Below are positions 15,797 through 24,138 of a stretch of 64,000 nt of DNA, in pieces. A program made the translations under genes and the position numbers. This DNA is from Pinibacter sp031553495 (GTDB taxonomy: Bacteria; Bacteroidota; Bacteroidia; Chitinophagales; Chitinophagaceae). Positions within the stretch are counted from its first letter, which is position 1, and every line of letters starts with the position of its first letter. The notes beneath the pieces are model-generated. The model had not been told where the DNA came from. It saw only the letters and a list, made by a program, of their open reading frames with translations, and ran no database searches. The stretch lies in NCBI GenBank assembly GCA_031553495.1, contig JAVBLN010000005.1, positions 1 to 64,000 of the forward strand, in the 5' to 3' direction.

Positions 15797-17137
15797 ATGA
15801 AAAAACTTTTATACGGTATTTCATTTTATTTAAGCCGGTTATTCTATATCATAATCGGCTGCATCATTGGAGCGTTGCTGCTGGCATTCTTTTTTCCTCA
15901 GTTTTTGCTGATTGGAAAAATGGCTTTGTTGTTTCTTGCAATTGCCACACTGTTGGATCTTTTGCTGGTATATTCAAAGAGAAAGCCATTAACTGCTGAG
16001 CGATTTTGCAATGACAGATTTAGCAACGGTGATGAAAACCATGTAACCATACACCTTCAAAATCATTTAAATTATAAAGCAAACGTTACTATAATAGAAG
16101 AAGCGCCGGTACAGTTTCAGTTAAGCAAATTAACTGCGGATCTTAAAGTTAATGCGAATGATACTATAGATTATATTTACAAGCTAAAGCCAACTGAACG
16201 TGGTGTGTATAATTTCGGGATCATCAATATTTTGGTTGCCGGCCCGCTAAACCTGGTGGTGCGACATATAAAAAGCGGTGAGGAAAAAGATGTGGCAACT
16301 TATCCGTCATACATGCAGATGCGCCGCTATCAATTGATGGCAGCCACTAATCAATTAATGGATGCAGGATCGAGGCAGCTTCGCAAAATAGGCAACAGTC
16401 TTGAGTTTGAGCAAATAAAAGAATATGTTTTGGGCGATGATTACAGATCTGTAAACTGGAAGGCATCCGCACGCAAAAACAACCTGATGGTGAACAACTA
16501 CATGGACGAAAGAAGCCAGCAGGTAATTTGTATTATTGATAAAGGCCGCACTATGAAAATGCCTTTTGAAGGTATGACTTTGCTTGATTATGCTATTAAT
16601 GCAACGCTTGTATTAAGCAACATAGTTTTGCTAAAACAAGACAAAGCAGGCCTTATTACATTCGCGAAGAAAAACGGGCAAATCGTAATGCCGGATAAAA
16701 AAGGCTCGCAGCTTGGCCTAATACTGGAAAGCCTTTATCGTCAGCAAACCGATTTTATGGATAGCGATTTTGAAAACCTTTATACCAATATCCGTTACAA
16801 AATAAAGCAAAGAAGTTTGTTGATCCTTTTTACCAATTTCGAAAATATGTACAGCCTGGAAAGGCAATTGCCATACTTAAAAAAGCTTGCGAATCACCAT
16901 GCGCTGTTAGTAATATTTTTTGAGAATACAGAGCTTAATTCTTTCCTTAATAAAAAAGCGCACACGCTTGAAGATATTTATACCACTACTATTGCCGGCA
17001 AATTCGCATTTGAGAAAAAACAAATTGTAAAAGAGTTGCAAAAGAACGGCATCATGTCATTGCTCACGGAACCCGATAAACTAACGGTAAATGCGTTGAA
17101 CAGGTACCTGGAAATTAAAGCAAGACGGATTTATTAA
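15797..17137 (+). CDS. DUF58 domain protein
   Basis: A 446-residue protein with two N-terminal membrane helices (about 14-32 and 36-52), a beta-rich region, and a DUF58/vWA-like domain. The block GDDYRSVNWKASARKNNLMV near 215-235 is the DUF58 signature, followed by VICIIDKGRTMKMP, a degenerate vWA metal site (D-x-G-R-T rather than DxSxS). Such proteins pair with MoxR ATPases as the likely substrate or partner. The gene is probably part of the upstream operon, although a repeat pair separates it from moxR. Confidence 0.87.
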   Translation: MKKLLYGISFYLSRLFYIIIGCIIGALLLAFFFPQFLLIGKMALLFLAIATLLDLLLVYSKRKPLTAERFCNDRFSNGDENHVTIHLQNHLNYKANVTIIEEAPVQFQLSKLTADLKVNANDTIDYIYKLKPTERGVYNFGIINILVAGPLNLVVRHIKSGEEKDVATYPSYMQMRRYQLMAATNQLMDAGSRQLRKIGNSLEFEQIKEYVLGDDYRSVNWKASARKNNLMVNNYMDERSQQVICIIDKGRTMKMPFEGMTLLDYAINATLVLSNIVLLKQDKAGLITFAKKNGQIVMPDKKGSQLGLILESLYRQQTDFMDSDFENLYTNIRYKIKQRSLLILFTNFENMYSLERQLPYLKKLANHHALLVIFFENTELNSFLNKKAHTLEDIYTTTIAGKFAFEKKQIVKELQKNGIMSLLTEPDKLTVNALNRYLEIKARRIY

Positions 17138-17194
17138 CGGATAACAAAGAATACTACTTCAATACTTCAATAATCAATAATTCAATAATTAACC

Positions 17195-18097
17195 ATGCAA
17201 ACTACAAACAATATACTTATGATAAGGCCGGTGCATTTTGGATATAATGCGCAAACTGCCGTAAACAACGCGTTTCAGATAGCTGGCAATGACAAGGACG
17301 TGCAGCAAAAAGCGCTTGTTGAATTTGATGATTTTGTTACACTGCTACGAAGCAACGGCGTAAATGTTATAGTTGTAGAAGATACGCCTGATCCGCATAC
17401 ACCGGATTCAATATTTCCTAACAATTGGGTTTCGTTTCATTCAAATGGCACTGTGATACTATACCCAATGTATGCGGAAAACCGCAGGCTGGAACGTAAG
17501 CCGCATGTGCTGCAGGCTGTAAAGCAGCAATTTTCAATTGATCGTTTTATCGATCTCTCGCAATACGAATCGCAAAGCATTTTTTTGGAAGGCACAGGCA
17601 GCATGGTTTTAGACAGAGATCGCAAAATTGCATACGCCTGCATTTCACCTCGTACAAATAAAAAAGTGTTAGATGATTTTTGTGTGCAGGCCAATTATAC
17701 GTCGGAAACATTTGAAGCCGTTGATCAAAACGGACTACCAATTTATCATACCAATGTAATGATGTGCGTGGCTGATAAATATGTTGTTATTTGTTTGGAT
17801 ACCATCCACATTGCTGAAGAAAGAAAACATGTGATAGATACAATAAAGAGAACGGGAAAAGCAATTGTAGAAATAACAATGGATCAGGTGAATCATTTTG
17901 CCGGCAATATGCTGCAGGTGGCAGATAATAATGGCGAAAAAATATTAGTAATGTCGTCGCAGGCATATGAATCGCTTACGCAAGAACAAGTAAACATTCT
18001 GACATCACTCAACCGCATTTTACATTCACCATTAACGACCATTGAAAAAAACGGTGGTGGCAGTGCAAGGTGTATGATGGCGGAAATACACTTGTAG
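17195..18097 (+). CDS. Citrulline utilization hydrolase CtlX-type (amidinotransferase/ADI superfamily)
   Basis: A 300-residue guanidino-group-modifying enzyme of the ADI/DDAH/amidinotransferase fold. The repeating strand pattern includes RPVHFGYN near the start, the Asp-containing DTPDPHTPDSIFPNNW, FLEGTGSMVLDR, a middle His (PIYHTNVMMC), and the C-terminal catalytic-Cys block GGGSARCMMAEI. The family was named for citrulline use and is widespread in Bacteroidota. It is cytosolic. It lies 57 bases after the DUF58 gene and is followed by a repeat copy, so it may share that transcript but is unlikely to share function. Confidence 0.8.
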   Translation: MQTTNNILMIRPVHFGYNAQTAVNNAFQIAGNDKDVQQKALVEFDDFVTLLRSNGVNVIVVEDTPDPHTPDSIFPNNWVSFHSNGTVILYPMYAENRRLERKPHVLQAVKQQFSIDRFIDLSQYESQSIFLEGTGSMVLDRDRKIAYACISPRTNKKVLDDFCVQANYTSETFEAVDQNGLPIYHTNVMMCVADKYVVICLDTIHIAEERKHVIDTIKRTGKAIVEITMDQVNHFAGNMLQVADNNGEKILVMSSQAYESLTQEQVNILTSLNRILHSPLTTIEKNGGGSARCMMAEIHL

Positions 18098-18197
18098 AAT
18101 TGAAGTTGAAAGTGATGTATGATTACGAATTACTATGAGAAATTTTAGAAACCAATTTTACCTTTCTAATTAATTGATCAGGTCAGTATGTAGGACG

Positions 18198-18275
18198 TGT
18201 TTTTATTATGGGCCGGGCGGCATTGCTACTATTAAGCTTTTGTTGCGTCGCACACTTCAGCGGTTTGTTCGCTAT
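18198..18275 (+). repeat. Interspersed repeat, core-B copy
   Basis: TTTTTATTATGGGCCGGGCG, then CTACTATTAAGC, GTTGCGTCGCACACTTCAGC and TTTGTTCGCTATGG. The poly-T/CCGG end faces the CtlX gene. Nearly the same unit occurs at 29944. Confidence 0.85.
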
Positions 18276-18322
18276 GGTGCATAAAACAAAATTTCGTTCT
18301 GTTTATTGACCTGGTTAATTTT

Positions 18323-18973
18323 TCAAAAAAACAACCACTGCTTTAATGTGGCATTCAGATTACGAATAACGCCACGAAGCTTTTCCTGGTTAAGGGTATA
18401 AGTATCTCCGGCAGTTTTTTCTTTTGCATCTGAAAGATATTTACGTAAATGTTTAAGCGCAACTGTAATTTGATTTTCTACAGTACGTTTTGAAATCTTC
18501 AGCTTGTCGGCAATTTCGGTATTTGACAAATTTTCTTTTCTGCTTAATAAAAATATTTCTCTGCAGCGAGCTGGAAGCGCCTGAAGCTGTTCATCCACCT
18601 GATGTTCGAGTTCAGTATAAATAATACTGTCTAATCCTTTATTCAATTCATACACACTATTTTCCATTTCTTCCGGCTGCATGAAAATAACCCGCTGATG
18701 TTTTTCTTTTTGCAATCTTGCATATATACTGTAGCGTGTAGCGGCAGTCAAGTAATTTTTAAAATTCTTTATTTCAAGTTCTTTTCGTTTATTCCACAAC
18801 GTTAGGAATAAATCATGTACAATTTCTTCGCAGATATTTGTGTCGCCAATATATTTTTGAGAAGTTTTGTAAAGTCTGGCCCAATAACGATCAAATAAAA
18901 CAATAAATGCGCGGTAATTATCGCAAGCTATTAAAGCCCATAATTCGATATCGCTGAGGGCGTTTAGTTTCAT
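18323..18973 (-). CDS. ECF RNA polymerase sigma factor
   Basis: A 216-residue sigma-70 factor of the ECF group typical of Bacteroidota PULs. Region 2 lies at about 20-90 (LFDRYWARLYKTSQKYIGD, then EEIVHDLFLTLWNKR), region 4 at about 135-190, with a helix-turn-helix NTEIADKLKISKRTVENQI. The tail LKQWLFF is hydrophobic. It should direct RNA polymerase to promoters of the fecR/susC genes when released by FecR. Unusually, it is divergent from fecR1 rather than upstream in the same direction, and the shared element at 19028-19077 lies in its own leader. Confidence 0.9.
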   Translation of the reverse strand: MKLNALSDIELWALIACDNYRAFIVLFDRYWARLYKTSQKYIGDTNICEEIVHDLFLTLWNKRKELEIKNFKNYLTAATRYSIYARLQKEKHQRVIFMQPEEMENSVYELNKGLDSIIYTELEHQVDEQLQALPARCREIFLLSRKENLSNTEIADKLKISKRTVENQITVALKHLRKYLSDAKEKTAGDTYTLNQEKLRGVIRNLNATLKQWLFF

Positions 18974-19284
18974 AAAGCAATTAATTACATGTAATCAAAG
19001 TTACACTAAAAGCATTGTTTTTTTTGCAAATTATGTGTGTGTGGTGTTAAAAATGTACTCTATTATATGTAGAAGGCAGCTTCGCAGACTTACTGATGAT
19101 TGAATTTTACTTCATTGATGTTGCTAGTCTTCATTCTTGTACACGTTAGGATTATATATAATCCATAGTGCAGCTTTTAAGGTCTGATTACCGTGTTCGC
19201 ACCATAAGGTCAGAATCAATTTGCCCATATTCCCTTGCAAAGAACGTAGTAGAAAGCTAGTTGATATTAATATATTAAGTACTA
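18974..19284. other. Divergent intergenic region between sigma and fecR1
   Basis: It holds a shared ~50-bp element (19028-19077) and an AT-rich leader. No gene. Either sigma, fecR1 or both can be driven from here. Confidence 0.6.
19028..19077. promoter_or_regulatory. Conserved element shared by the two fecR loci, copy 1
   Basis: It begins AAATTATGTGTGTGT, identical over 15 bases to 33523, then continues with interrupted identity (TNAAAAA, CTCTAT, TATRTAG/ATAG) to about 50 bases. It lies about 210 bases before fecR1 and 55 bases before the divergent sigma ATG. It may be the promoter recognised by the ECF sigma factor. Confidence 0.5.
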
Positions 19285-20421
19285 ATGAAACAACAGGAAT
19301 ATTTGAACTTATATGAAAAGTATTTAAAAGGCGAAGCCACAGAGAAAGAAATAAACATGCTTTTAAATTATGTAGATGATTTTGCACTGATAGAACCTAA
19401 GCAATATGAGCTACATAGCAGGGATTATAACAATGCCAGAAGAAAAGTTTTAAAACAGTTGCGAAAAAAAATCAGGCAACAAAAAATTGTTAAGATTCGT
19501 AGACTATGGGGAACTGTAGCGGCCGCTTCTATAATAATATTTATTGTTATCATTTTTTGGCAACCTCAGCATCGAACTATTCAGCAAAAAAATGAAATAG
19601 CGCAACAGCATAGTCAAAATACAAACTCTACCTTGGTTAAATTTGATAATGGAAAGGTGATCGCATTGGATGATGTGCCGGATGGAACTATTTTTCAACA
19701 AGGAAATATTTCCATAGAGAAACAGCAAAATGGAATATTGAAATACCTCTATACCGAAATATCACATACTACTAAAATTGATACGAGTACTATCATTACA
19801 CCTCATGGTACTACATACAAAGTGATACTTCCGGATGGCTCCACAATTTGGCTGAATGCAGCTACATCACTGCGGTTTCCAATAGCATTTAATAGTTATG
19901 AACGAAAAGTTTATTTATCGGGTGAAGCGTATTTTGAGGTAGCTAAGAATAAAGGCAAACCTTTCATTGTAAAATTCAAAAATGAAGAAGTGGAAGTGTT
20001 GGGCACTCATTTTAATATTATGGCATATAGTGATGAACAGACGGCGAAGACAACTCTTGTGGAAGGATCAGTGAGAATTGTAAGAAATAGTAATAGTAAA
20101 ATATTACTGCCGGGACAACAAGCAGAGACTGATAACCTTACCGATAATATTACCATACGCGAACCTATTATTCAGAATGAAATTTCTTGGAAAGAGGGCT
20201 ATTATATTTTCAGAGATGCCAGCATTGAAACCATTATGAAACAAGTTCAGCGGTGGCATGATATAGAAGTTGTATACCAGGGTGATTTATCAAAGGAACA
20301 CTTTGGAGGCCGCATATCAAAGTATGAAAATATTAACGAATTACTGAAAAACCTTGAAACAACAGGGACAATACATTTTAAAACAGCAGGTAAAAAAATA
20401 ATCGTTATGAAAAAGAAATAA
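19285..20421 (+). CDS. FecR family anti-sigma factor (first PUL half)
   Basis: A 378-residue FecR-type inner-membrane regulator. The cytoplasmic part (1-73) binds the sigma factor, a membrane helix lies at 74-92 (LWGTVAAASIIIFIVIIFW), a periplasmic FecR domain at about 150-245 (LPDGSTIWLNAATSLRFP, SGEAYFEVAKNKGKPF, EVLGTHFNIMAY), and a C-terminal DUF4974 at about 300-375 (FGGRISKYENINELL). It receives the signal from the STN domain of the downstream SusC. It is followed by a repeat and then susC1. It is closely related to the second FecR at 33801, with the C-terminal end almost identical. Confidence 0.92.
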   Translation: MKQQEYLNLYEKYLKGEATEKEINMLLNYVDDFALIEPKQYELHSRDYNNARRKVLKQLRKKIRQQKIVKIRRLWGTVAAASIIIFIVIIFWQPQHRTIQQKNEIAQQHSQNTNSTLVKFDNGKVIALDDVPDGTIFQQGNISIEKQQNGILKYLYTEISHTTKIDTSTIITPHGTTYKVILPDGSTIWLNAATSLRFPIAFNSYERKVYLSGEAYFEVAKNKGKPFIVKFKNEEVEVLGTHFNIMAYSDEQTAKTTLVEGSVRIVRNSNSKILLPGQQAETDNLTDNITIREPIIQNEISWKEGYYIFRDASIETIMKQVQRWHDIEVVYQGDLSKEHFGGRISKYENINELLKNLETTGTIHFKTAGKKIIVMKKK

Positions 20422-20456
20422 TACCGGTGTATAATATTGTTTGGGATGTGCACATT

Positions 20457-20538
20457 GCTCAATAGAATTACTACAGTATAAGAGTGCGACGCAAGTAAAG
20501 CTTAATAGTAGCAATAAAGCCGGGCCCATAAAAAAAAT
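20457..20538 (-). repeat. Interspersed repeat, core-B copy
   Basis: Minus-strand copy: CTCAATAGAATTACTACAGT, AAGAGTGCGACGCAAG, GCTTAATAGTAGC, GCCGGGCCCATA, A-run. Its A-run end faces susC1. Confidence 0.85.
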
Positions 20539-20577
20539 ATTATGCACCTTAAACTATCCAAAATGATCGCACAAAAA

Positions 20578-20686
20578 ACCGGAAACGTTGGAGCGTTCCC
20601 GGTGATGGCAGATGTGCCATGTTAGGCGATTATAATTAGTCTTGCTTATAAACAATTTTTCTAACCATCCTAACATTTACAAATGT
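20578..20686 (+). promoter_or_regulatory. Structured leader of susC1
   Basis: Hairpin 1: ACCGGAAACG (20578-20587), loop TTGGAG, CGTTCCCGGT (20594-20603). Hairpin 2: ATGGCA, loop GATG, TGCCAT (20605-20620). A third small stem ACATTT/AAATGT (20673-20686) contains the ATG of susC1. The same three parts with compensatory changes occur before susC2 at 35261. The strongest single clue is the CCGG/CCGG versus CAGG/CCTG swap in hairpin 1. Confidence 0.6.
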
Positions 20687-23600
20687 ACAGAAATTCTAAA
20701 TCAGTTATTTCTACAACGTTTTTTCGTTTTGGTATTTTACGAAAACTCATCAGAGTAATGAAACTAACAACTGTATTATGTATTGTGGCGTTAATGCAGG
20801 TTAATGCCAACACTTATAGCCAGAAGATCAGTTTAAATGTCAAGAACGCTTCCCTTGAAAATGTTTTAGCCCTGATTTCTTCTCAAAGCAGCTATAATTT
20901 TATTTACAATTCTACTATGCTAAAAGAAGCAGATCCTGTGACTATAAAAGTAAAAGATAAATCTCTTAGCACTGTGCTGGATCTATGTTTTAAGTCACAG
21001 CCATTAACCTATGTTATTAATAATAAAACAATAGTTATAAAAAAGCGGGAGCCGGTTAAAGGCTCGTCACAAAACACAAGTGGTTTCCTAGCGGTTATGC
21101 AACAGGTGCCTATTACCGGAAGAGTTGTTGATGCAGATGGTGTTCCGGTTGCGCACGCAAGCGTAATAGTAAAGGGAACGGCGCTGGGTACTTCAAGCGA
21201 TGCGAATGGAGCGTTTTCATTAACCGTAGCAGACAGGAACGTTATACTGGTGATATCTTATATTGGATTTAAGCAACAGGAAATTGCTGTAGGCAGCAAA
21301 GATCATATTATAATAACATTACAAAGAGAGGAAGCCAGTTTGCAGGAGGAGGTAGTTGTTGTGGGTTATGGAACACAAAAGAAAATCAACTTAACGGGTG
21401 CCGTGTCTTCTGTAAATATGGATGACGTTGTACAAAGCCGACCTGTAATGAATACAACTGCAGCTCTGGCAGGCATGATGCCCGGTGTATTAGTTACTGC
21501 AGGAAGCAATCAACCGAGCAGTAATGCGGCAAGTATTTTGATAAGAGGTATAGGAACATTAAATAATGCCAGCCCGCTAATTATTATAGACGGGGTTAAC
21601 AGTAATATTTCCAATGTAAATCCAAATGATATAGCGAGCATATCTGTATTAAAAGATGCTGCTTCTGCTGCTATTTATGGCTCAAGAGCCGCGAATGGTG
21701 TGGTGCTTATTACCACAAAACAAGGAAGTTCAAGAGCAATAAAGCTTAATTACAATGGTTATTTATCAGTTGAATCTAAAGGAAAAACATTTGAACCGGT
21801 AAGCAATTATGCAGACTATATGGAGTTGATAAATGAAGGTCGTCGTAATTCCAACATGAGCAGATATTTTTCTGATAACATGATTAACGTATGGCGTGAA
21901 AATGAAGGAAAAGATGATTTGAAATATCCAAACACAAATTGGATTGACGAAGTGTTCAAGCCTGCAACTGCGCAAAGTCATAACTTATCGATAAGCGGAG
22001 GAAGCGATAAAATAAATTTTTACACTTCCATTTCCTATTTAAATAATCCCGGAATTATTGAGGACGCAGGATATGAGCGCACAAATATCAGAGCAAACAT
22101 AACAGCAAATCTGAAGCCGTGGATAAGCATTGGTACAAATACAGAAGCATTTGTTGCCAATACGGGCATAAACAATGAGCGGCTGGGAACTATTTTTGGT
22201 ACTGCCGGAGGAACACCGGGAATGGTATTGCGTGCACCGGATGGAAGATATGGTAGTGTAAATAATTCGGAAGATAATATTGAAGCAACAAATCAACTTG
22301 CCGAATTAAATTCATTAGATGGAAGCATACAAACCCGCTATGCCAAAACAAGACTATTCTTAACCTTAAAACCTGTTAAAGGACTTAATGTAACAGGATC
22401 ATACATTTATGAATTTCAAGATAATACCCAGGCTTACAAACCTGTATTTATTGACCGATGGAATTTTCTAACTGATGAAATAGGACGCGTGGCATCAGGA
22501 CGCTCGTATTACTATAACAGAAACGGAAAAGGTGAACGTCATTACAACGATTTAATTGCAACCTATGAAAACAATAATTTGATAGATAAACTCGATCTTA
22601 CCGTACTGGCGGGAATCAGCCAGGAACAATATAGCGACCCGTGGTTCAACGCAAGAAAGTACGATTTAATAGATCAGGAATTATGGGTCATTAATGCTGC
22701 CACAGGCGAAGCCGAAGCTGGTGGAAGCATGGGCGATTGGGCCATGCAGTCTATTTTCGGAAGGGTTAATCTCGGATGGAATAGCAAATATTTGCTTGAA
22801 CTTAACCTGAGGGCAGATGGTTCGTCTCGATTTGCAAAAGATAACAGGTGGGGCTATTTTCCTTCAGCATCATTAGGATGGAGAATTATCAGAGAACCAT
22901 TTATGCAAAAAACTTCCGGCGTATTAAGCGATTTAAAACTTAGAGTTTCTTATGGTTCTCTCGGCAACAACTCAATTGGAAACTATGCCGTTCAGTCAAC
23001 CTACTCCACAGGAAAATATCAGAACTATATATTGGATAACATTTTGGTTCCCGGATTTGCACAAATCACATTGGCAAATGCAAAACTAAAATGGGAAACC
23101 ACCAACGTTAGTAATATAGGATTAGATTTTGGTTTCTTCAATCAACGGTTAACCGGTGAAGCCGAATATTTCTATAAAAAAACACATGGAATTTTAATTG
23201 GACTCCCTATACCTTATGTACATGGTCTTGCAGGCGCCCCGGTTCAAAACAGCGCAGAGGTTGTAAACAAAGGCTTTGAACTCAACATTGGATGGAAAGA
23301 TAAGCTGGCTAAAAATTTTTCCTATTACATCAGGGCAAACGGAACATGGATAAAGAACGAGGTTACAAAATATAAAGGTGAAGAATATGCGCTTTCAGGA
23401 ACCAGTATGATAAAAGAAGGATATCCAATCAATGTACAACTAGTAAGGGAAATAGACCGTATAGTAAGTACAGACGAGGATCTGGCGCTTGTACAGAAAT
23501 ATATAGACAATGCTCCTAAAGATCCTAACACAGGAAATGCCCGGAATCCATTCCCCGATGGAAGGCCTGCAAAAGGTGATTTCCTATATAAGGATGTGAA

Positions 23601-24126
23601 TAATGATGGCATTTGCGATAACAACGATCGTATCACAATTGGTACCGGAGGAACTCCTAAATTCACTTATGGCGCTACTCTTGGATGTGAATGGAAAGGA
23701 ATAGATTTTTCTGTCTTTATACAAGGGTTGGTAGGTATTAAAACACATTTCCAAAACGATCTCTATATGCCTAAAGTGCGCTGGGGATATCATATCAATA
23801 AGGACATCGCGGAAGGCCGTTGGTACGAAGGCAGAACCACTCCCGCAACATATCCGCGCCTGCTCGATTTTTCAAATAACAAAAATATTGTTGCAAGTGA
23901 TTTTTGGGTTCAGGACAGATCTTATCTAAAGATCAGAAATATACATCTTGGCTATACTCTTCCCTACTCATGGCTTTCCAAAGCAGGCATCGATAAGCTA
24001 CGCATATATGGAAGTTTCGAAAATTTTTTCACATTCACACGCTTTATTGGAATGGATCCTGAACTGGGTGGTGTTAATTATCCAACAATGAGGCATATGG
24101 TGCTAGGTGTTAATTTAACTTTCTAA
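20683..24126 (+). CDS. SusC/RagA family TonB-dependent outer-membrane transducer 1
   Basis: A 1147-residue SusC-type transporter that imports a glycan with its SusD partner, powered by TonB. After a long leader (MKLTTVLCIVALMQVNANTY is the hydrophobic part) come an STN signalling domain (about 45-125), a carboxypeptidase-D-like CarbopepD_reg domain (about 145-225, ITGRVVDADGVPVAHASVIV), the plug with the SusC phrase VVVVGYGTQKK, and a 22-strand barrel ending in Phe (LGVNLTF). The STN domain means it also signals to FecR1 and the sigma factor. SusD starts 12 bases downstream. Leader and start region are nearly identical to susC2. Confidence 0.94.
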   Translation: MYRNSKSVISTTFFRFGILRKLIRVMKLTTVLCIVALMQVNANTYSQKISLNVKNASLENVLALISSQSSYNFIYNSTMLKEADPVTIKVKDKSLSTVLDLCFKSQPLTYVINNKTIVIKKREPVKGSSQNTSGFLAVMQQVPITGRVVDADGVPVAHASVIVKGTALGTSSDANGAFSLTVADRNVILVISYIGFKQQEIAVGSKDHIIITLQREEASLQEEVVVVGYGTQKKINLTGAVSSVNMDDVVQSRPVMNTTAALAGMMPGVLVTAGSNQPSSNAASILIRGIGTLNNASPLIIIDGVNSNISNVNPNDIASISVLKDAASAAIYGSRAANGVVLITTKQGSSRAIKLNYNGYLSVESKGKTFEPVSNYADYMELINEGRRNSNMSRYFSDNMINVWRENEGKDDLKYPNTNWIDEVFKPATAQSHNLSISGGSDKINFYTSISYLNNPGIIEDAGYERTNIRANITANLKPWISIGTNTEAFVANTGINNERLGTIFGTAGGTPGMVLRAPDGRYGSVNNSEDNIEATNQLAELNSLDGSIQTRYAKTRLFLTLKPVKGLNVTGSYIYEFQDNTQAYKPVFIDRWNFLTDEIGRVASGRSYYYNRNGKGERHYNDLIATYENNNLIDKLDLTVLAGISQEQYSDPWFNARKYDLIDQELWVINAATGEAEAGGSMGDWAMQSIFGRVNLGWNSKYLLELNLRADGSSRFAKDNRWGYFPSASLGWRIIREPFMQKTSGVLSDLKLRVSYGSLGNNSIGNYAVQSTYSTGKYQNYILDNILVPGFAQITLANAKLKWETTNVSNIGLDFGFFNQRLTGEAEYFYKKTHGILIGLPIPYVHGLAGAPVQNSAEVVNKGFELNIGWKDKLAKNFSYYIRANGTWIKNEVTKYKGEEYALSGTSMIKEGYPINVQLVREIDRIVSTDEDLALVQKYIDNAPKDPNTGNARNPFPDGRPAKGDFLYKDVNNDGICDNNDRITIGTGGTPKFTYGATLGCEWKGIDFSVFIQGLVGIKTHFQNDLYMPKVRWGYHINKDIAEGRWYEGRTTPATYPRLLDFSNNKNIVASDFWVQDRSYLKIRNIHLGYTLPYSWLSKAGIDKLRIYGSFENFFTFTRFIGMDPELGGVNYPTMRHMVLGVNLTF

Positions 24127-24138
24127 AACTAAAATGCA

